Source: Rhodobacterales bacterium (GTDB lineage Bacteria > Pseudomonadota > Alphaproteobacteria > Rhizobiales > Stappiaceae). From it: 64,000 nucleotides of DNA. The position numbers and the translations under genes were made by a program. Below, one piece after another: positions 26,603 to 36,500 of this stretch. The notes below the pieces were generated by a model that had not been told where the DNA came from, did not search any database, and saw nothing but the letters and a program-made list of their open reading frames with translations. How positions within the stretch are numbered: position 1 is the stretch's first letter; every line of letters starts with the position of its first letter. The stretch covers positions 22,477 through 86,476 of the forward strand of contig VIRH01000093.1 in the NCBI GenBank assembly GCA_008107755.1, read 5' to 3'.

Positions 26603-27142
26603 ATTCGCCGTCCATTCCGCGCCCCGCCTCCTACGAAGGAAGGCCCGCGCACAAACCAAGAAATTCGCGTACGCGAAGTCCAGTTGATTGATCATGAAGG
26701 CGCCAACCGTGGCGTGATCCCGACAGAAGAAGCGATGGGTATCGCTATGGATGCGGGTCTGGATCTAGTTGAAATCCAGCCGAACGCAAATCCGCCTGTC
26801 TGCAAGATCCTGGATTATGGCCGGTACAAATACCAGGCCCAGAAGAAAGCCGCAGAAACCCGCAAGAAACAGAAGACCGTCGAGATCAAGGAGATCAAGA
26901 TGCGTCCGAACATCGACACTCACGATTACGAAGTGAAGATGAAGAGCATGCTGCGGTTCTTCGGCGAAGGCGACAAGGTGAAGGTCACGCTCCGGTTCAG
27001 GGGCCGCGAAATGGCGCACCAGGATCTGGGCATGAATCTCCTCAACAAGGTGCGTGAGGAAACCGCTGAAATTGCCAAGGTCGAATCCAACCCGAAGTTG
27101 GAAGGCCGACAGATGGTCATGGTGCTGGCACCGCTGAAATAA
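26603..27142 (+). CDS. infC: Translation initiation factor IF-3 (ATT start codon)
   Basis: IF-3 binds the 30S subunit and checks start codons. Taking the first ATG (26684) would cut off 27 residues. The frame continues upstream to an ATT at 26603, after an AAGAGGAG site, giving 179 residues that begin [29 protein letters not shown], the conserved IF-3 N terminus. The linker and C domain are intact ([38 protein letters not shown]). In E. coli infC also starts with AUU, so IF-3 limits its own synthesis; the same autocontrol is expected here. The usual partners rpmI-rplT do not follow; a terminator and a convergent gene do. Confidence 0.96.
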   Translation: MRRPFRAPPPTKEGPRTNQEIRVREVQLIDHEGANRGVIPTEEAMGIAMDAGLDLVEIQPNANPPVCKILDYGRYKYQAQKKAAETRKKQKTVEIKEIKMRPNIDTHDYEVKMKSMLRFFGEGDKVKVTLRFRGREMAHQDLGMNLLNKVREETAEIAKVESNPKLEGRQMVMVLAPLK

Positions 27143-27169
27143 GCGCGCGCCGTAAGCCTCAGAAATTCG

Positions 27170-27196
27170 AAAACCCCGCCACTGGCGGGGTTTTTT
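27170..27196 (+). terminator. Terminator after infC
   Basis: A stem of about 12 bp (AAAACCCCGCCA/TGGCGGGGTTTT) with a one- to three-base loop and T6GTTTTT, 27 bases after the infC stop. Its A-run lets it serve the convergent FUSC gene as well. Confidence 0.88.
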
Positions 27197-27240
27197 GTTT
27201 TTGACCTGTACCTGCCGCTGCCGCTCCAGCTATCGGCCCG

Positions 27241-28386
27241 TCAGGCCTTCGCTTTTGCAGCATGATGGCGGGCAAGATGAAGTCTGTCGGTTTCGGAGGA
27301 AAAGAGCACCGCGATCGCAATGCCGACCATCGCGCCGACAATGGTATCGAACATGCGCTCCGGCGCCATCGAGGCACTGACCTGCCCATGAGCTGCAAGA
27401 TAGGTCATGAGAAGCGCCATCGGCGTAACGAGAATCTGGCCGAGGGCATAATTGGCGCCGATGACGAATTCGGTAGCGATCTGCAGAATTGCCACGATCA
27501 GGATGACCGACCAGAAGGGCGGCTGCTGTGCCAGTAGCAGCCACACAACTGCCGCACCGACGAGTGTGCCAGCCATACGCTGGAAGGCACGTGTCACGTT
27601 GGTGTGCAGGTTTACACCCTGAAGCACCACAACGGTTCCCATCATCGCCCAGGTCGGGTGCCCAGCCCCCGCCCACACGACAGCGAAACCGGCGAGAGCG
27701 GTTCCAAGGACGATCCGACCTGCCGCTTTCAGACGTTCATCCAAGGGCGGCAATGTGTCCGGGGGAAACGGTACTCCAGAATTGCTGGTGTGCCGCAGCG
27801 GCTCCGTTGCCGCGCAGATCAGCCACGCCAGAAAAGCACCGGCCGCCGTTGCCAGGCTGCGTTCCAGCAGCATCTGCAGCCCCTCGATCGGCGCCATGGC
27901 AGCACCCGCAGCGAAGATGAAGAGCAGCGCGCCTGGAGGACCGAACCGGCCCTTGAGGGAAACCAGAAAGAAAACGCCACTGAGACCTGCCAGCAGCAGC
28001 AACCGGCTCCAGTCCGGAAATCCGGCGACGCCTGTCGCCGACATGAGGAACACGCCAGCCACCTGCGTCAGCCCACAGGCAAGAACGATTCTCCGCCGTG
28101 TTCTGGCGCGCGGTGCAAAGCGTCCGAACAGGGCCATGAGGGCACCGAGCGCCGCAAAGCCTGCCAGATGCGGCCAGGGTGACAGGTAATAAATGACGGG
28201 CAGGATCAGGCTGGAACTGAAAGCGGCCTGAACGCCGGCCAGCACGGAATTTCGCAGCCAGGGCTGGGCGCTCAGGGAGAGGCATTCCTCGATCCGGTGG
28301 TGGTGCAGCAACACGCGGGCCATGTCGCGGCGTCTTGCTGTCTCTAGCGCGCCGTGTGAAGGCTCGGTCTGTCTGCATTCGTTCAT
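27241..28386 (-). CDS. FUSC family inner-membrane efflux protein
   Basis: A 381-residue protein with two sets of about five helices (ILPVIYYLSPWPHLAGFAALGALMAL; MMGTVVVLQGVNLHTNVTRAFQRMAGTLVGAAVVW). The second set is the FUSC (fusaric acid / aromatic acid exporter, AaeB-like) core. It lacks the long cytoplasmic insert of AaeB and has its own middle linker. It is likely an exporter of aromatic acids or related toxic compounds. Its ATG overlaps the stop of the marR gene (ATGA), so the pair is an operon under that regulator. Confidence 0.85.
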   Translation of the reverse strand: MNECRQTEPSHGALETARRRDMARVLLHHHRIEECLSLSAQPWLRNSVLAGVQAAFSSSLILPVIYYLSPWPHLAGFAALGALMALFGRFAPRARTRRRIVLACGLTQVAGVFLMSATGVAGFPDWSRLLLLAGLSGVFFLVSLKGRFGPPGALLFIFAAGAAMAPIEGLQMLLERSLATAAGAFLAWLICAATEPLRHTSNSGVPFPPDTLPPLDERLKAAGRIVLGTALAGFAVVWAGAGHPTWAMMGTVVVLQGVNLHTNVTRAFQRMAGTLVGAAVVWLLLAQQPPFWSVILIVAILQIATEFVIGANYALGQILVTPMALLMTYLAAHGQVSASMAPERMFDTIVGAMVGIAIAVLFSSETDRLHLARHHAAKAKA

Positions 28387-28856
28387 CGTGTACCCTCGTG
28401 TTCCTGCCGCGTCTGTACCTCCCGTAGCCGCGTCTCGATTTTCGAAAATTTTGCGAGCATCTCTTCCAGATCCTTATCTGCAAGATCCGCCAGAAGCTCC
28501 TCCTCCACCCGGCAGAGTTCCTGCTGGATCTCCCCGACCCGTTCTTCCCCGTCGGCGGTCAGAAAGATGAGCCGCGCCCGTGCGTCCTTTGCATCGACCC
28601 GTCGCTCGACAAGTCCCTGCCGTGACAGGATATCAATCAGGCGAACGAGACTGGACGTATCGATACCGACCAGATGGGCCAGTTCCTTTTGCGTGATGCC
28701 GCCGCCCGTCTCCTGGAGATGGACAAGCGGCACCCAGGTCGCATCCGACAATCCCGCCGCGGCAATGTGGCGATCGAGAAAGCGCCGCCAGCTCCGCGCC
28801 AGAAGGGCGAAGCGCATGCCGAAACGATATCGGGGAGAAGTTGCGTCAAGTGTCAT
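28383..28856 (-). CDS. MarR family transcriptional regulator
   Basis: A 157-residue winged-helix regulator. I start it at ATG 28854-28856 with a GAGAGGG site; the frame opens five codons earlier. MarR elements are LGISDATWVPLVHLQETGG-like helix 1-2, TQKELAHLVGIDTSSLVRLIDILSRQGLVER (recognition helix and wing), and a long C-terminal coiled dimer helix. It probably represses itself and the coupled FUSC exporter until an aromatic ligand binds. A near-perfect palindrome lies 22 bases upstream. Confidence 0.9.
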   Translation of the reverse strand: MTLDATSPRYRFGMRFALLARSWRRFLDRHIAAAGLSDATWVPLVHLQETGGGITQKELAHLVGIDTSSLVRLIDILSRQGLVERRVDAKDARARLIFLTADGEERVGEIQQELCRVEEELLADLADKDLEEMLAKFSKIETRLREVQTRQEHEGTR

Positions 28857-28878
28857 GCCACCCTCTCTCACACATTAG

Positions 28879-28896
28879 TTTGAATTGCAAATCAAA
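28879..28896 (-). promoter_or_regulatory. Candidate MarR operator palindrome
   Basis: The 18-base site TTTGAATTGCAAATCAAA matches its own reverse complement at 16 of 18 positions. It is AT-rich against a GC-rich background and sits between the end of dgdR and the marR ribosome site. Confidence 0.6.
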
Positions 28897-28902
28897 TTGA
28901 TT

Positions 28903-29769
28903 TCAGGCGGACGCATTTCTATGCGTTCTCAGATACGACGTCACGTAGTCACCGAACGCACGAACGACCGCAGGCGGCTCCCCGGAGGCGTAAACGAGAC
29001 TGATCCCCAGATCCGGCAAAGGCGGCAACGGTGCGCCCAGAACATGAAGATCTGCCGGTACTGCGGAGCGCGTGATCACGCTGATCGCCTGACCCGAGCG
29101 GGTGACTGCGAGGAGACCGGCAAGACTGTTGCTGGCGAAGGCGATACGATACGTGCGCCCCACCCTCTCCATCGCCGAGCGCGCGGCCTGATGGTCCAGG
29201 GTATCCGGTGCGGACAGCGCCAGAGGGATCATGTCCCTGTTCAGGATTTCAGGGGCCGGATCGTTGGCGACCCAGACGAAGCTCTCCGGGCGGATGACAT
29301 GATCACCCCGTTCCTCCCCGGGCACCGACACCAGCGCAAGGTCGATGCGCCTTCGTTGCAGAAGAGGCCTGAGCTCCACAGTCGGCGCGCACACCACCTC
29401 GATCTCGACCCCGGAGTGCCTTTCCCCGAACCCCTTGAGAAGAGCGGGAAAGAAAACGGTCAGATAATCCTCCGGACAGCCGAATGTCAGGGCGCCGCGA
29501 AGACCGGACCCCGGCAGGCTGGAGAGCGCATCATCATGCGCGCCCAGGATCCGCTCCGCATGCGCCAGCAGCCTTTCGCCAGCCGCTGTCAATTCCACAC
29601 CCGTTCCCGTTCTGCGCAACAGCGGCTGACCGGCAATCGCTTCCAGCCGGCGCATCTGCATGCTGACGGCCGATTGTGTCCGACCGACCCGGCGGGCCGC
29701 GATGCTGACAGACCCGGTTCGGGACACGGACACGAAACTGCGCAGCAGGAGAATGTCGAGCACCGGCAT
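28903..29769 (-). CDS. dgdR: LysR family regulator, DgdR-like
   Basis: A 288-residue LysR-type regulator starting at ATG 29767-29769 (MPVLDILLLRSFVSVS). The winged helix-turn-helix is ARRVGRTQSAVSMQMRRLEAIAGQPLLRR, followed by an effector-binding domain. It is divergent from dgdA, as in Burkholderia cepacia where DgdR represses dgdA and responds to 2-methylalanine. The gene pairing, not sequence alone, supports the name. The frame continues 63 bases upstream but that part is the shared regulatory region. Confidence 0.82.
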   Translation of the reverse strand: MPVLDILLLRSFVSVSRTGSVSIAARRVGRTQSAVSMQMRRLEAIAGQPLLRRTGTGVELTAAGERLLAHAERILGAHDDALSSLPGSGLRGALTFGCPEDYLTVFFPALLKGFGERHSGVEIEVVCAPTVELRPLLQRRRIDLALVSVPGEERGDHVIRPESFVWVANDPAPEILNRDMIPLALSAPDTLDHQAARSAMERVGRTYRIAFASNSLAGLLAVTRSGQAISVITRSAVPADLHVLGAPLPPLPDLGISLVYASGEPPAVVRAFGDYVTSYLRTHRNASA

Positions 29770-29779
29770 GACAGTATCA

Positions 29780-29797
29780 ATCTCATTGAAATCAGAT
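29780..29797. promoter_or_regulatory. Candidate LysR/DgdR operator
   Basis: An interrupted palindrome ATCT-n-ATT-nn-AAT-n-AGAT in the 119-base divergent region. It fits the T-N11-A type of LysR box and is placed to control dgdR (10 bases before its ATG) and dgdA. Confidence 0.5.
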
Positions 29798-29810
29798 TGC
29801 CATATTATGA

Positions 29811-31214
<1,404 letters not shown>

Positions 31215-31458
31215 TCCGGCGGCTTCTCCTTCTTGAAACCGAAATCCTTCGAGATAAGATGAAGTCGTGACGGTTTTCGGCAAAAGCCGCAATGTGGGGT
31301 ATGGCCGACACTCGAAAAGGTGTCGCTTCGCTCATTTCATGACACGGCTTGCGTGTAGCCAGATGCCTCGCCAAGTTGTAACGTCACAAGACGAATTGGA
31401 AATATTCCGAATTTTACTTTGAAAGAACTCATACTTTAATGCCTGTGAGGATGCAGCA

Positions 31459-32202
31459 ATGCGCATTTCTCGACATTTCCTTGACCTGATCGCTCTCGCT
31501 GCCGCAGTTTTTTCCCATTCCGCCGCCAGCGCAGAAGACCTGATTGCAGAGGCAGCGGTATCGTCTCTTCAGGAGAGCTACGACGAGGCCTCTCCCACAT
31601 CGGGCATTCCACTGGCCGGCCTCGCTTTGGGCATCGCCTCCGGTAACGTCGATTTGGACAATGTGCGCCTGACAGCTCACCAGGAAGGTAATCGTATGGC
31701 CTGTGTAATCGGCAGGACCAGAGATGGCCGCTTCTACAGCGAAAATCCCTATCTGGTCCCCGGGGCATCCGGTTCCGATACTACGGCGCGACTGGACCGC
31801 GTAACGGACCAGTTTGCCCAGCAGCTCGCAGTCTATGATGCGCGAGCCGTTGCGTTTGTGGGACGAGTCATCAGCGGCGACAACTGCAACAGTCCGGCAA
31901 GCGCATATTTGCCGCAGGTAATTGACCCGTTCGACGACAGACTGAGTGTCGCGGTAAACAGCGGAAGCGGCTCAAGCTACGTGAGCGCAAACCTGCTTCA
32001 CGCGGCGACCGGCCTTGAACGCGCCTTCCATTGCGAAACGATACAGGACGGGGCCACCATAGCCTTCGATACCGAGTGCTTTGCGGACATAAGCGATCTC
32101 AGGGGGCATACTGTCGACCTTGAGCTGGTGCTTGATGACGGCATTGGCGAAATGAGACATGTCTACAGCGTTGTCGTTCCCGCCCGCGGTACCAGTCAGT
32201 GA
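31459..32202 (+). CDS. Hypothetical secreted protein, first gene of a three-gene operon
   Basis: A 247-residue protein with a signal peptide (ALAAAVFSHSAASA cleavage region) and a GAGG ribosome site. The mature part has four cysteines (around 82, 136, 192, 207) that could form disulfides in the periplasm, and an acidic C terminus. No family recognised. Codon use seems less GC-rich than in the flanking genes. Its stop overlaps the next start (GTGA), so the two are translationally coupled. A link to the downstream protease-like protein is inferred from the operon only. Confidence 0.7.
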   Translation: MRISRHFLDLIALAAAVFSHSAASAEDLIAEAAVSSLQESYDEASPTSGIPLAGLALGIASGNVDLDNVRLTAHQEGNRMACVIGRTRDGRFYSENPYLVPGASGSDTTARLDRVTDQFAQQLAVYDARAVAFVGRVISGDNCNSPASAYLPQVIDPFDDRLSVAVNSGSGSSYVSANLLHAATGLERAFHCETIQDGATIAFDTECFADISDLRGHTVDLELVLDDGIGEMRHVYSVVVPARGTSQ

Positions 32203-33347
32203 AGTATCTGGCTTTACACCGGATCACGGCCCATTTTCGCAAACCGCCCGGAACCAGGGGCAACGCGTCTGTTATCTTCCTTCTGTCGGCACTGGTGACG
32301 GCAATGTTCCTGCTGGTGCTCTTCGCTATTCCGCGCAAAAGCCCGCTGATCGTCGTCGAAGCGGAAACCGAGCTGCTCTCTTACGTCGTCATGAGACCGG
32401 AACTGGCAGCCATACCTTTCAACAATGTCCGCCTTAGAGGAGGCAAGCTCGAAAACTGTACCGGCCTTGCCGCCAGCGGCGATCTGTTTACGGGTATTGT
32501 CCAGCCAACTGCAGGTGTCCAGGTCTGGTACCGCTTCGTCGACGGCAACCCTTTGATCGAACTCAGGGCCGGCAACCGAAAAACGGACGATACGGGTCAC
32601 CTTCAATTCGAGAACGGCACACGCTGCGCAATTCAGTCCCGGCTCGTCATTCGACTCGCGAACACCACCAACTCTGACAGCGTGAACGCGAGGCCACTTC
32701 CCATAGCGGGCCCTGCACGCCTGGGCACGGAATTAAGCGCGCCCCTCATCAATGAAAGCTCTCGTCGCATGTCGGGTCTCCTGCTTTCGGGCAGCTTGCG
32801 CATTCTAGGGCGCGCGTCTGACCCGTCAGCAGCCGATGCGCTCTATCCTGCGATCGATGAAGAGATCGTCATTCCCGCTGGCAGTCGACTAAGTTCGTTC
32901 ACGGACAATGGTCAAGAGCTTCAGGAGCCGAGTTCCTGGTATGGCATTGCAACGATAGGAGACGGCTCTTACAGCGTTGCCGCGACAACAGAATCTGATT
33001 TTCTGCGCCTGTATCGCCCGGGACAGAGCCAGGATGCCGAGAGTTTCAGGACGTCACTTTTCGCGCAGGTTTTCAACGACCCGAGTTTGGCAACCATGTC
33101 TCTCGCGCTGGTCGTGCTCTCTATCGTATTTCAGACGCTTCTGGCCTGGCTCGGCCTTCCGTCCCGGATCGAAAATGGACCTTCACGCAAAGCGCCCGCC
33201 GTTGACACTGGAACCGCCGATACGGGAGTTCAATCGACCTTGTTTGCTCCCGGACACCCCGCCGTGCGCGACCCTTCCGACACGCCGCTGACGGAAGATC
33301 GTACATCGCGTTCCGATGGAGAGATTCCGGGCAAACAAAAGGACTAG
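32199..33347 (+). CDS. Hypothetical membrane-anchored protein, second gene of the operon
   Basis: A 382-residue protein starting at a GTG that overlaps the previous stop. An N-terminal helix (VIFLLSALVTAMFLLVLFAIP) and a C-terminal helix (LATMSLALVVLSIVFQTLLAWLGL) flank about 245 residues likely in the periplasm, followed by a polar tail of about 55. The two cysteines in GGKLENCTGLAASG and NGTRCAIQS could form a disulfide. No known domain. It looks like a bitopic scaffold holding the system at the inner membrane, and is 7 bases upstream of the protease-like gene. Confidence 0.65.
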   Translation: MKYLALHRITAHFRKPPGTRGNASVIFLLSALVTAMFLLVLFAIPRKSPLIVVEAETELLSYVVMRPELAAIPFNNVRLRGGKLENCTGLAASGDLFTGIVQPTAGVQVWYRFVDGNPLIELRAGNRKTDDTGHLQFENGTRCAIQSRLVIRLANTTNSDSVNARPLPIAGPARLGTELSAPLINESSRRMSGLLLSGSLRILGRASDPSAADALYPAIDEEIVIPAGSRLSSFTDNGQELQEPSSWYGIATIGDGSYSVAATTESDFLRLYRPGQSQDAESFRTSLFAQVFNDPSLATMSLALVVLSIVFQTLLAWLGLPSRIENGPSRKAPAVDTGTADTGVQSTLFAPGHPAVRDPSDTPLTEDRTSRSDGEIPGKQKD

Positions 33348-33354
33348 CGGTCAC

Positions 33355-34512
33355 ATGAAACGTCTGTTCCACGTCTTCATCATCAAGCCGGCTCTCGCGG
33401 CAGTCATGGTCATCGCGACCGCTGTGCCGCAACCGGCCTTGGCCGAACGCGTGTACGTGACCCGTTCGAACGGCGAACAGGGGCAAGGCTGGTTGTTTGG
33501 TGCCAAGGACCGCGCCGGCGACCTGCGGTGCTGGGTGGCATTGCCGTCCCACGTTGTTGGCGAACGGAGCCGGTTCGAGGATCCGCAATTGCATCCGTTC
33601 GATTTCAGGACGGCGTCGGGAAGATCAGGTTCATCCGGTGTGCCCGTTTCCGTCAGACAGCTGGACAATGCTGAAGCCGTTCTAGGCCGCAATCCCGATC
33701 TTGCCTTCGCAGCCGTTTCGGGTTTCAGAGGCGGCGAGTGCCTGTCCCGGCTTGGTCTTCCGGAACTTGTCTATGACCTCAAGGCACGCCAGAACCTCGA
33801 ACTCGATGTGGTCACCATAGGCGACGGTAGACAGAATATTTTCAGGATGCGCGTCAGCCGCACGGGATTGGACGGGAACAAGGCCATCCAGTTGCTCGAT
33901 CCCCTGACCGACGAAGACGCCGCCAAGTATCTGAAGGGCGGAGTATCGGGAGCAATCGCCACGTTTCCGTATCTCGGCGATGATATCCCGTTTGCTATGA
34001 TCGTCGCGAACCTGGACAACTCGGCCCGCGCGATACGGTTCGACGCAATTCGGAAATCCTTCGAACCAATCAAGAGAAAAATCCTGATGCGCGATGTCAA
34101 ATCGTCAGCGGATACAGCCGGCACGATCCCCTACAGAATTGTCCGCCTTGACGGGATTTCGGTGCTGAATGACTCAGGGATGGAAAGATTGTCCGATCCG
34201 GCGAAGTGCTGGAAAATGGCTCCCAAAGGCGGCAAGACAGCGGTTGTTCTTGAACTGGAACCTGATCTGGACCTACCACTTTCGGGAGTTGTCTTTCGCC
34301 GCGATGACACCTGCGGCACCGGCGGCATCGATATAGGTATTGACGTAAGCTACAACGAAGGCCGCTCATGGTCCCGGGTATCCGACTGCGCCCTTGAGGA
34401 ACAGATGGAAGAAACCTACTGCCGCTTCAACCTGAGAAAAGCAGCGTCCATCAGAATTTCAGCAAAAGCCCGGGTTGCCGCTTTCTCGCAGATCCTGCTT
34501 CAGCCCAAATGA
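33355..34512 (+). CDS. Secreted trypsin-like (S1-type) protein, third gene of the operon
   Basis: A 385-residue protein with a signal peptide (cut near PQPALA-E30/31). The region 32-220 resembles a diverged trypsin fold: GWLFGAKDRAGDLRCWVALPSHVV around His66, NPDLAFAAV around Asp115, and KGGVSGAIATF around Ser198. Spacing of 49 and 83 residues is close to that of chymotrypsin-like proteases. A later FDAIRKSF matches the usual C-terminal helix of such folds. About 160 more residues form an unknown domain with paired cysteines. ATG 33355 is chosen since it gives the signal peptide. Enzyme activity is plausible but unproven; the whole operon has no recognised relative. Confidence 0.65.
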   Translation: MKRLFHVFIIKPALAAVMVIATAVPQPALAERVYVTRSNGEQGQGWLFGAKDRAGDLRCWVALPSHVVGERSRFEDPQLHPFDFRTASGRSGSSGVPVSVRQLDNAEAVLGRNPDLAFAAVSGFRGGECLSRLGLPELVYDLKARQNLELDVVTIGDGRQNIFRMRVSRTGLDGNKAIQLLDPLTDEDAAKYLKGGVSGAIATFPYLGDDIPFAMIVANLDNSARAIRFDAIRKSFEPIKRKILMRDVKSSADTAGTIPYRIVRLDGISVLNDSGMERLSDPAKCWKMAPKGGKTAVVLELEPDLDLPLSGVVFRRDDTCGTGGIDIGIDVSYNEGRSWSRVSDCALEEQMEETYCRFNLRKAASIRISAKARVAAFSQILLQPK

Positions 34513-34522
34513 AGTCCCTAAG

Positions 34523-35194
34523 TCACAAGAGCGGGCCGGATACCGGTATCGCCCAGAGATCATCGCATGCGAACGTTCCATCCAATCGCGCCCCATCTGC
34601 CAGCTCGACATGAAGGTCGCATCTCCATTGACGTCCCGCGTCGATTAAACCTGTCCAGTTTATACTTGATCCGATGATCGTTGCCTGACCGTCATAGCCA
34701 TCTGCAGGTTCGGTATTGCGGACAATTGAAGCCCACGTCGACCGCCTTGACCCCATCTCGGCATCCTTGATGGCAAACGACAGGCCATTGCGGATCAGCG
34801 AATACAAATGCGTGATATAATATCCGTCGATCTTCGCCTTCTTGGCCTTGTCTTTGCCAGCCTCTTCGTAGGCTTTCTCAAGCTCGGGCGGAATTTTCGT
34901 TTCGAAGATTATTCGGCCCGTCGCAGCAACCGCAGCCCGCAAAGCCAGATTGCGCGTGTCCTCAGAATCGCTGTTCAAGGCTTGCCGGAGACAAACCCTG
35001 AGAATGGACTGGTCGCCGTTTTCGATGGCGGCTTCCAGATATCCCATCTGAAGATCAGGATCCATATCGGAGCATTGAGCGCGCCACGTCTTCAGGTCTG
35101 CCGCCCGTTCGGCGGCAGAACCGGCCGCCAATGCCTGATCGCCAAAAGCACTTGCCGCCAACAAGAGAACGGCCAAAGAAAAAAATCTAATCAT
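34523..35194 (-). CDS. Hypothetical secreted protein
   Basis: A 223-residue protein starting at ATG 35192-35194, with signal peptide MIRFFSLAVLLLAASAFGDQALA. The longer open frame upstream has no coding look. The mature half is helical, with repeats of charged residues (EKAYEEAGKDKAKKAKIDGYYITHLYS), then a beta-like region with cysteines in WRCDLHVELADGARLDGTFACDD. No family recognised. It converges on the trypsin-like gene with a 10-base gap and belongs to the same low-similarity patch. Confidence 0.65.
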   Translation of the reverse strand: MIRFFSLAVLLLAASAFGDQALAAGSAAERAADLKTWRAQCSDMDPDLQMGYLEAAIENGDQSILRVCLRQALNSDSEDTRNLALRAAVAATGRIIFETKIPPELEKAYEEAGKDKAKKAKIDGYYITHLYSLIRNGLSFAIKDAEMGSRRSTWASIVRNTEPADGYDGQATIIGSSINWTGLIDAGRQWRCDLHVELADGARLDGTFACDDLWAIPVSGPLL

Positions 35195-35430
35195 TGCAAT
35201 GATAACCCCAAATACAAAATAGTAGCCCGAAGATATAGTAAGCTGTCTGCTACCGGGATGAAACCCTTGGTCGAAGACGCCGAAGAGCCACCACCCGCAA
35301 TCCGCCAGGTCAGAAGACGACGCGGCGCAGGCGCAGCCGCCGAGTGAAATGCAGACCCGATGCAGGGCAATTCCGTCGGGAATGCCTGCTGCGCTACGGC
35401 GAACCGGATGCGAAAACGTCAAATCGAACT

Positions 35431-36405
35431 TTACGGTCTCGCCGAGTCGTGTCGCTGGTCGATATCGCCAGAACGGGACGTCCCTTCTGACGCCCTTGAG
35501 CCTTGTCGCCTGTACTGGTCCCGGAATGATCCCGGTGACAATCCGCTCAGGCGCGTGAAGAGCCTCGAAAACGAAGGCACATCATTATAACCGACCGAAA
35601 AGCAAATCTCCGAGACGCTGTCTTCCGTCTCGATCAGAAGCTCGCGCGCGCGCTCCATCCTGAGTTCCTGCAGATAGTGCACAGGTGACAAGCCTGTCGC
35701 CAGCTTGAAGCGTCGCAGGAATGTTCGCGCTGGCAACCCGGCAATTGCGGCAAGCTCTCCTGCGCTCACACCGGAGGCGGAGTGTTTTTCCAGCGCATGC
35801 TGAACCTTGAGGATGGCCCTGTCTCCGTGCCGAAGATCCGGCATGAACCGGCGGAAACGCCGCTGGTCGCGCCGTCTGAACTCCACGATGAAGTGACGCG
35901 CGGTTTGAACGGCGACCCCGTAACCTAGAAAGCGTTCGACGAGCGCAAGCGCCAGATCGATCCACGCCATCAGCCCGCCTGCCGTGATCAGATCGCCGTA
36001 CTCGATCAGGATGCTGTCCGTGTCGAGGGTCAGGCCGGGATAGGCGTGCTTGAGGCGCGTTTGAAGTGCCCAGTGCGTGGTGACCGGACGCGCTCCGGCA
36101 AGACCGCTCGCTGCGACGAAGGTCAGGCCGGTACATGCAGAGCACACGACCGCGCCGGCTTCATGCTGTCGCTTCAGGAAAAGGGTGAGTTCGGGTACAT
36201 CTTCCGCCCGGACCTCCCCCATCGACGGCGGAAGGATGATCGCATCAAAGCGCCGCGTCTCCCTCTCGAACCTCGACAGAACATGAACCGCGACTGCGCC
36301 GCCGCCTGCCTGCCCGGCAAAGGCGAAGACATCCTGCAGGCCGAGCACGGCGGACTGCATCGCCCCGGGATACTCGACGACAGCTATCTCGACCAGGTGA
36401 TCCAT
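35431..36405 (-). CDS. GlxA/FtrA family AraC-type regulator with DJ-1/PfpI domain
   Basis: A 324-residue regulator. The N-terminal DJ-1/PfpI-like domain has FDAIILPPSMGE and the nucleophile elbow region AVVCSACTGLTFVA with a Cys, followed by AWIDLALALVERFLG. The C-terminal AraC DNA-binding domain spans about 225-310 with two helix-turn-helices (GELAAIAGLPARTFLRRFKLATGLSP; VSEICFSVGYNDVPSFSRLFTRLSGLSP). It most likely controls the divergent metallo-hydrolase gene 95 bases away. The effector is unknown; relatives respond to amino-acid or carnitine derivatives. Confidence 0.9.
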   Translation of the reverse strand: MDHLVEIAVVEYPGAMQSAVLGLQDVFAFAGQAGGGAVAVHVLSRFERETRRFDAIILPPSMGEVRAEDVPELTLFLKRQHEAGAVVCSACTGLTFVAASGLAGARPVTTHWALQTRLKHAYPGLTLDTDSILIEYGDLITAGGLMAWIDLALALVERFLGYGVAVQTARHFIVEFRRRDQRRFRRFMPDLRHGDRAILKVQHALEKHSASGVSAGELAAIAGLPARTFLRRFKLATGLSPVHYLQELRMERARELLIETEDSVSEICFSVGYNDVPSFSRLFTRLSGLSPGSFRDQYRRQGSRASEGTSRSGDIDQRHDSARP

Positions 36406-36500
36406 TTGGCGAATTTACCACATAGATTGTCATTTACGCCACTCGCTGATGGTCCATCGGCGCGCCAGAGTGCGGTCATCGACAAGACAGGAGTGCAACT

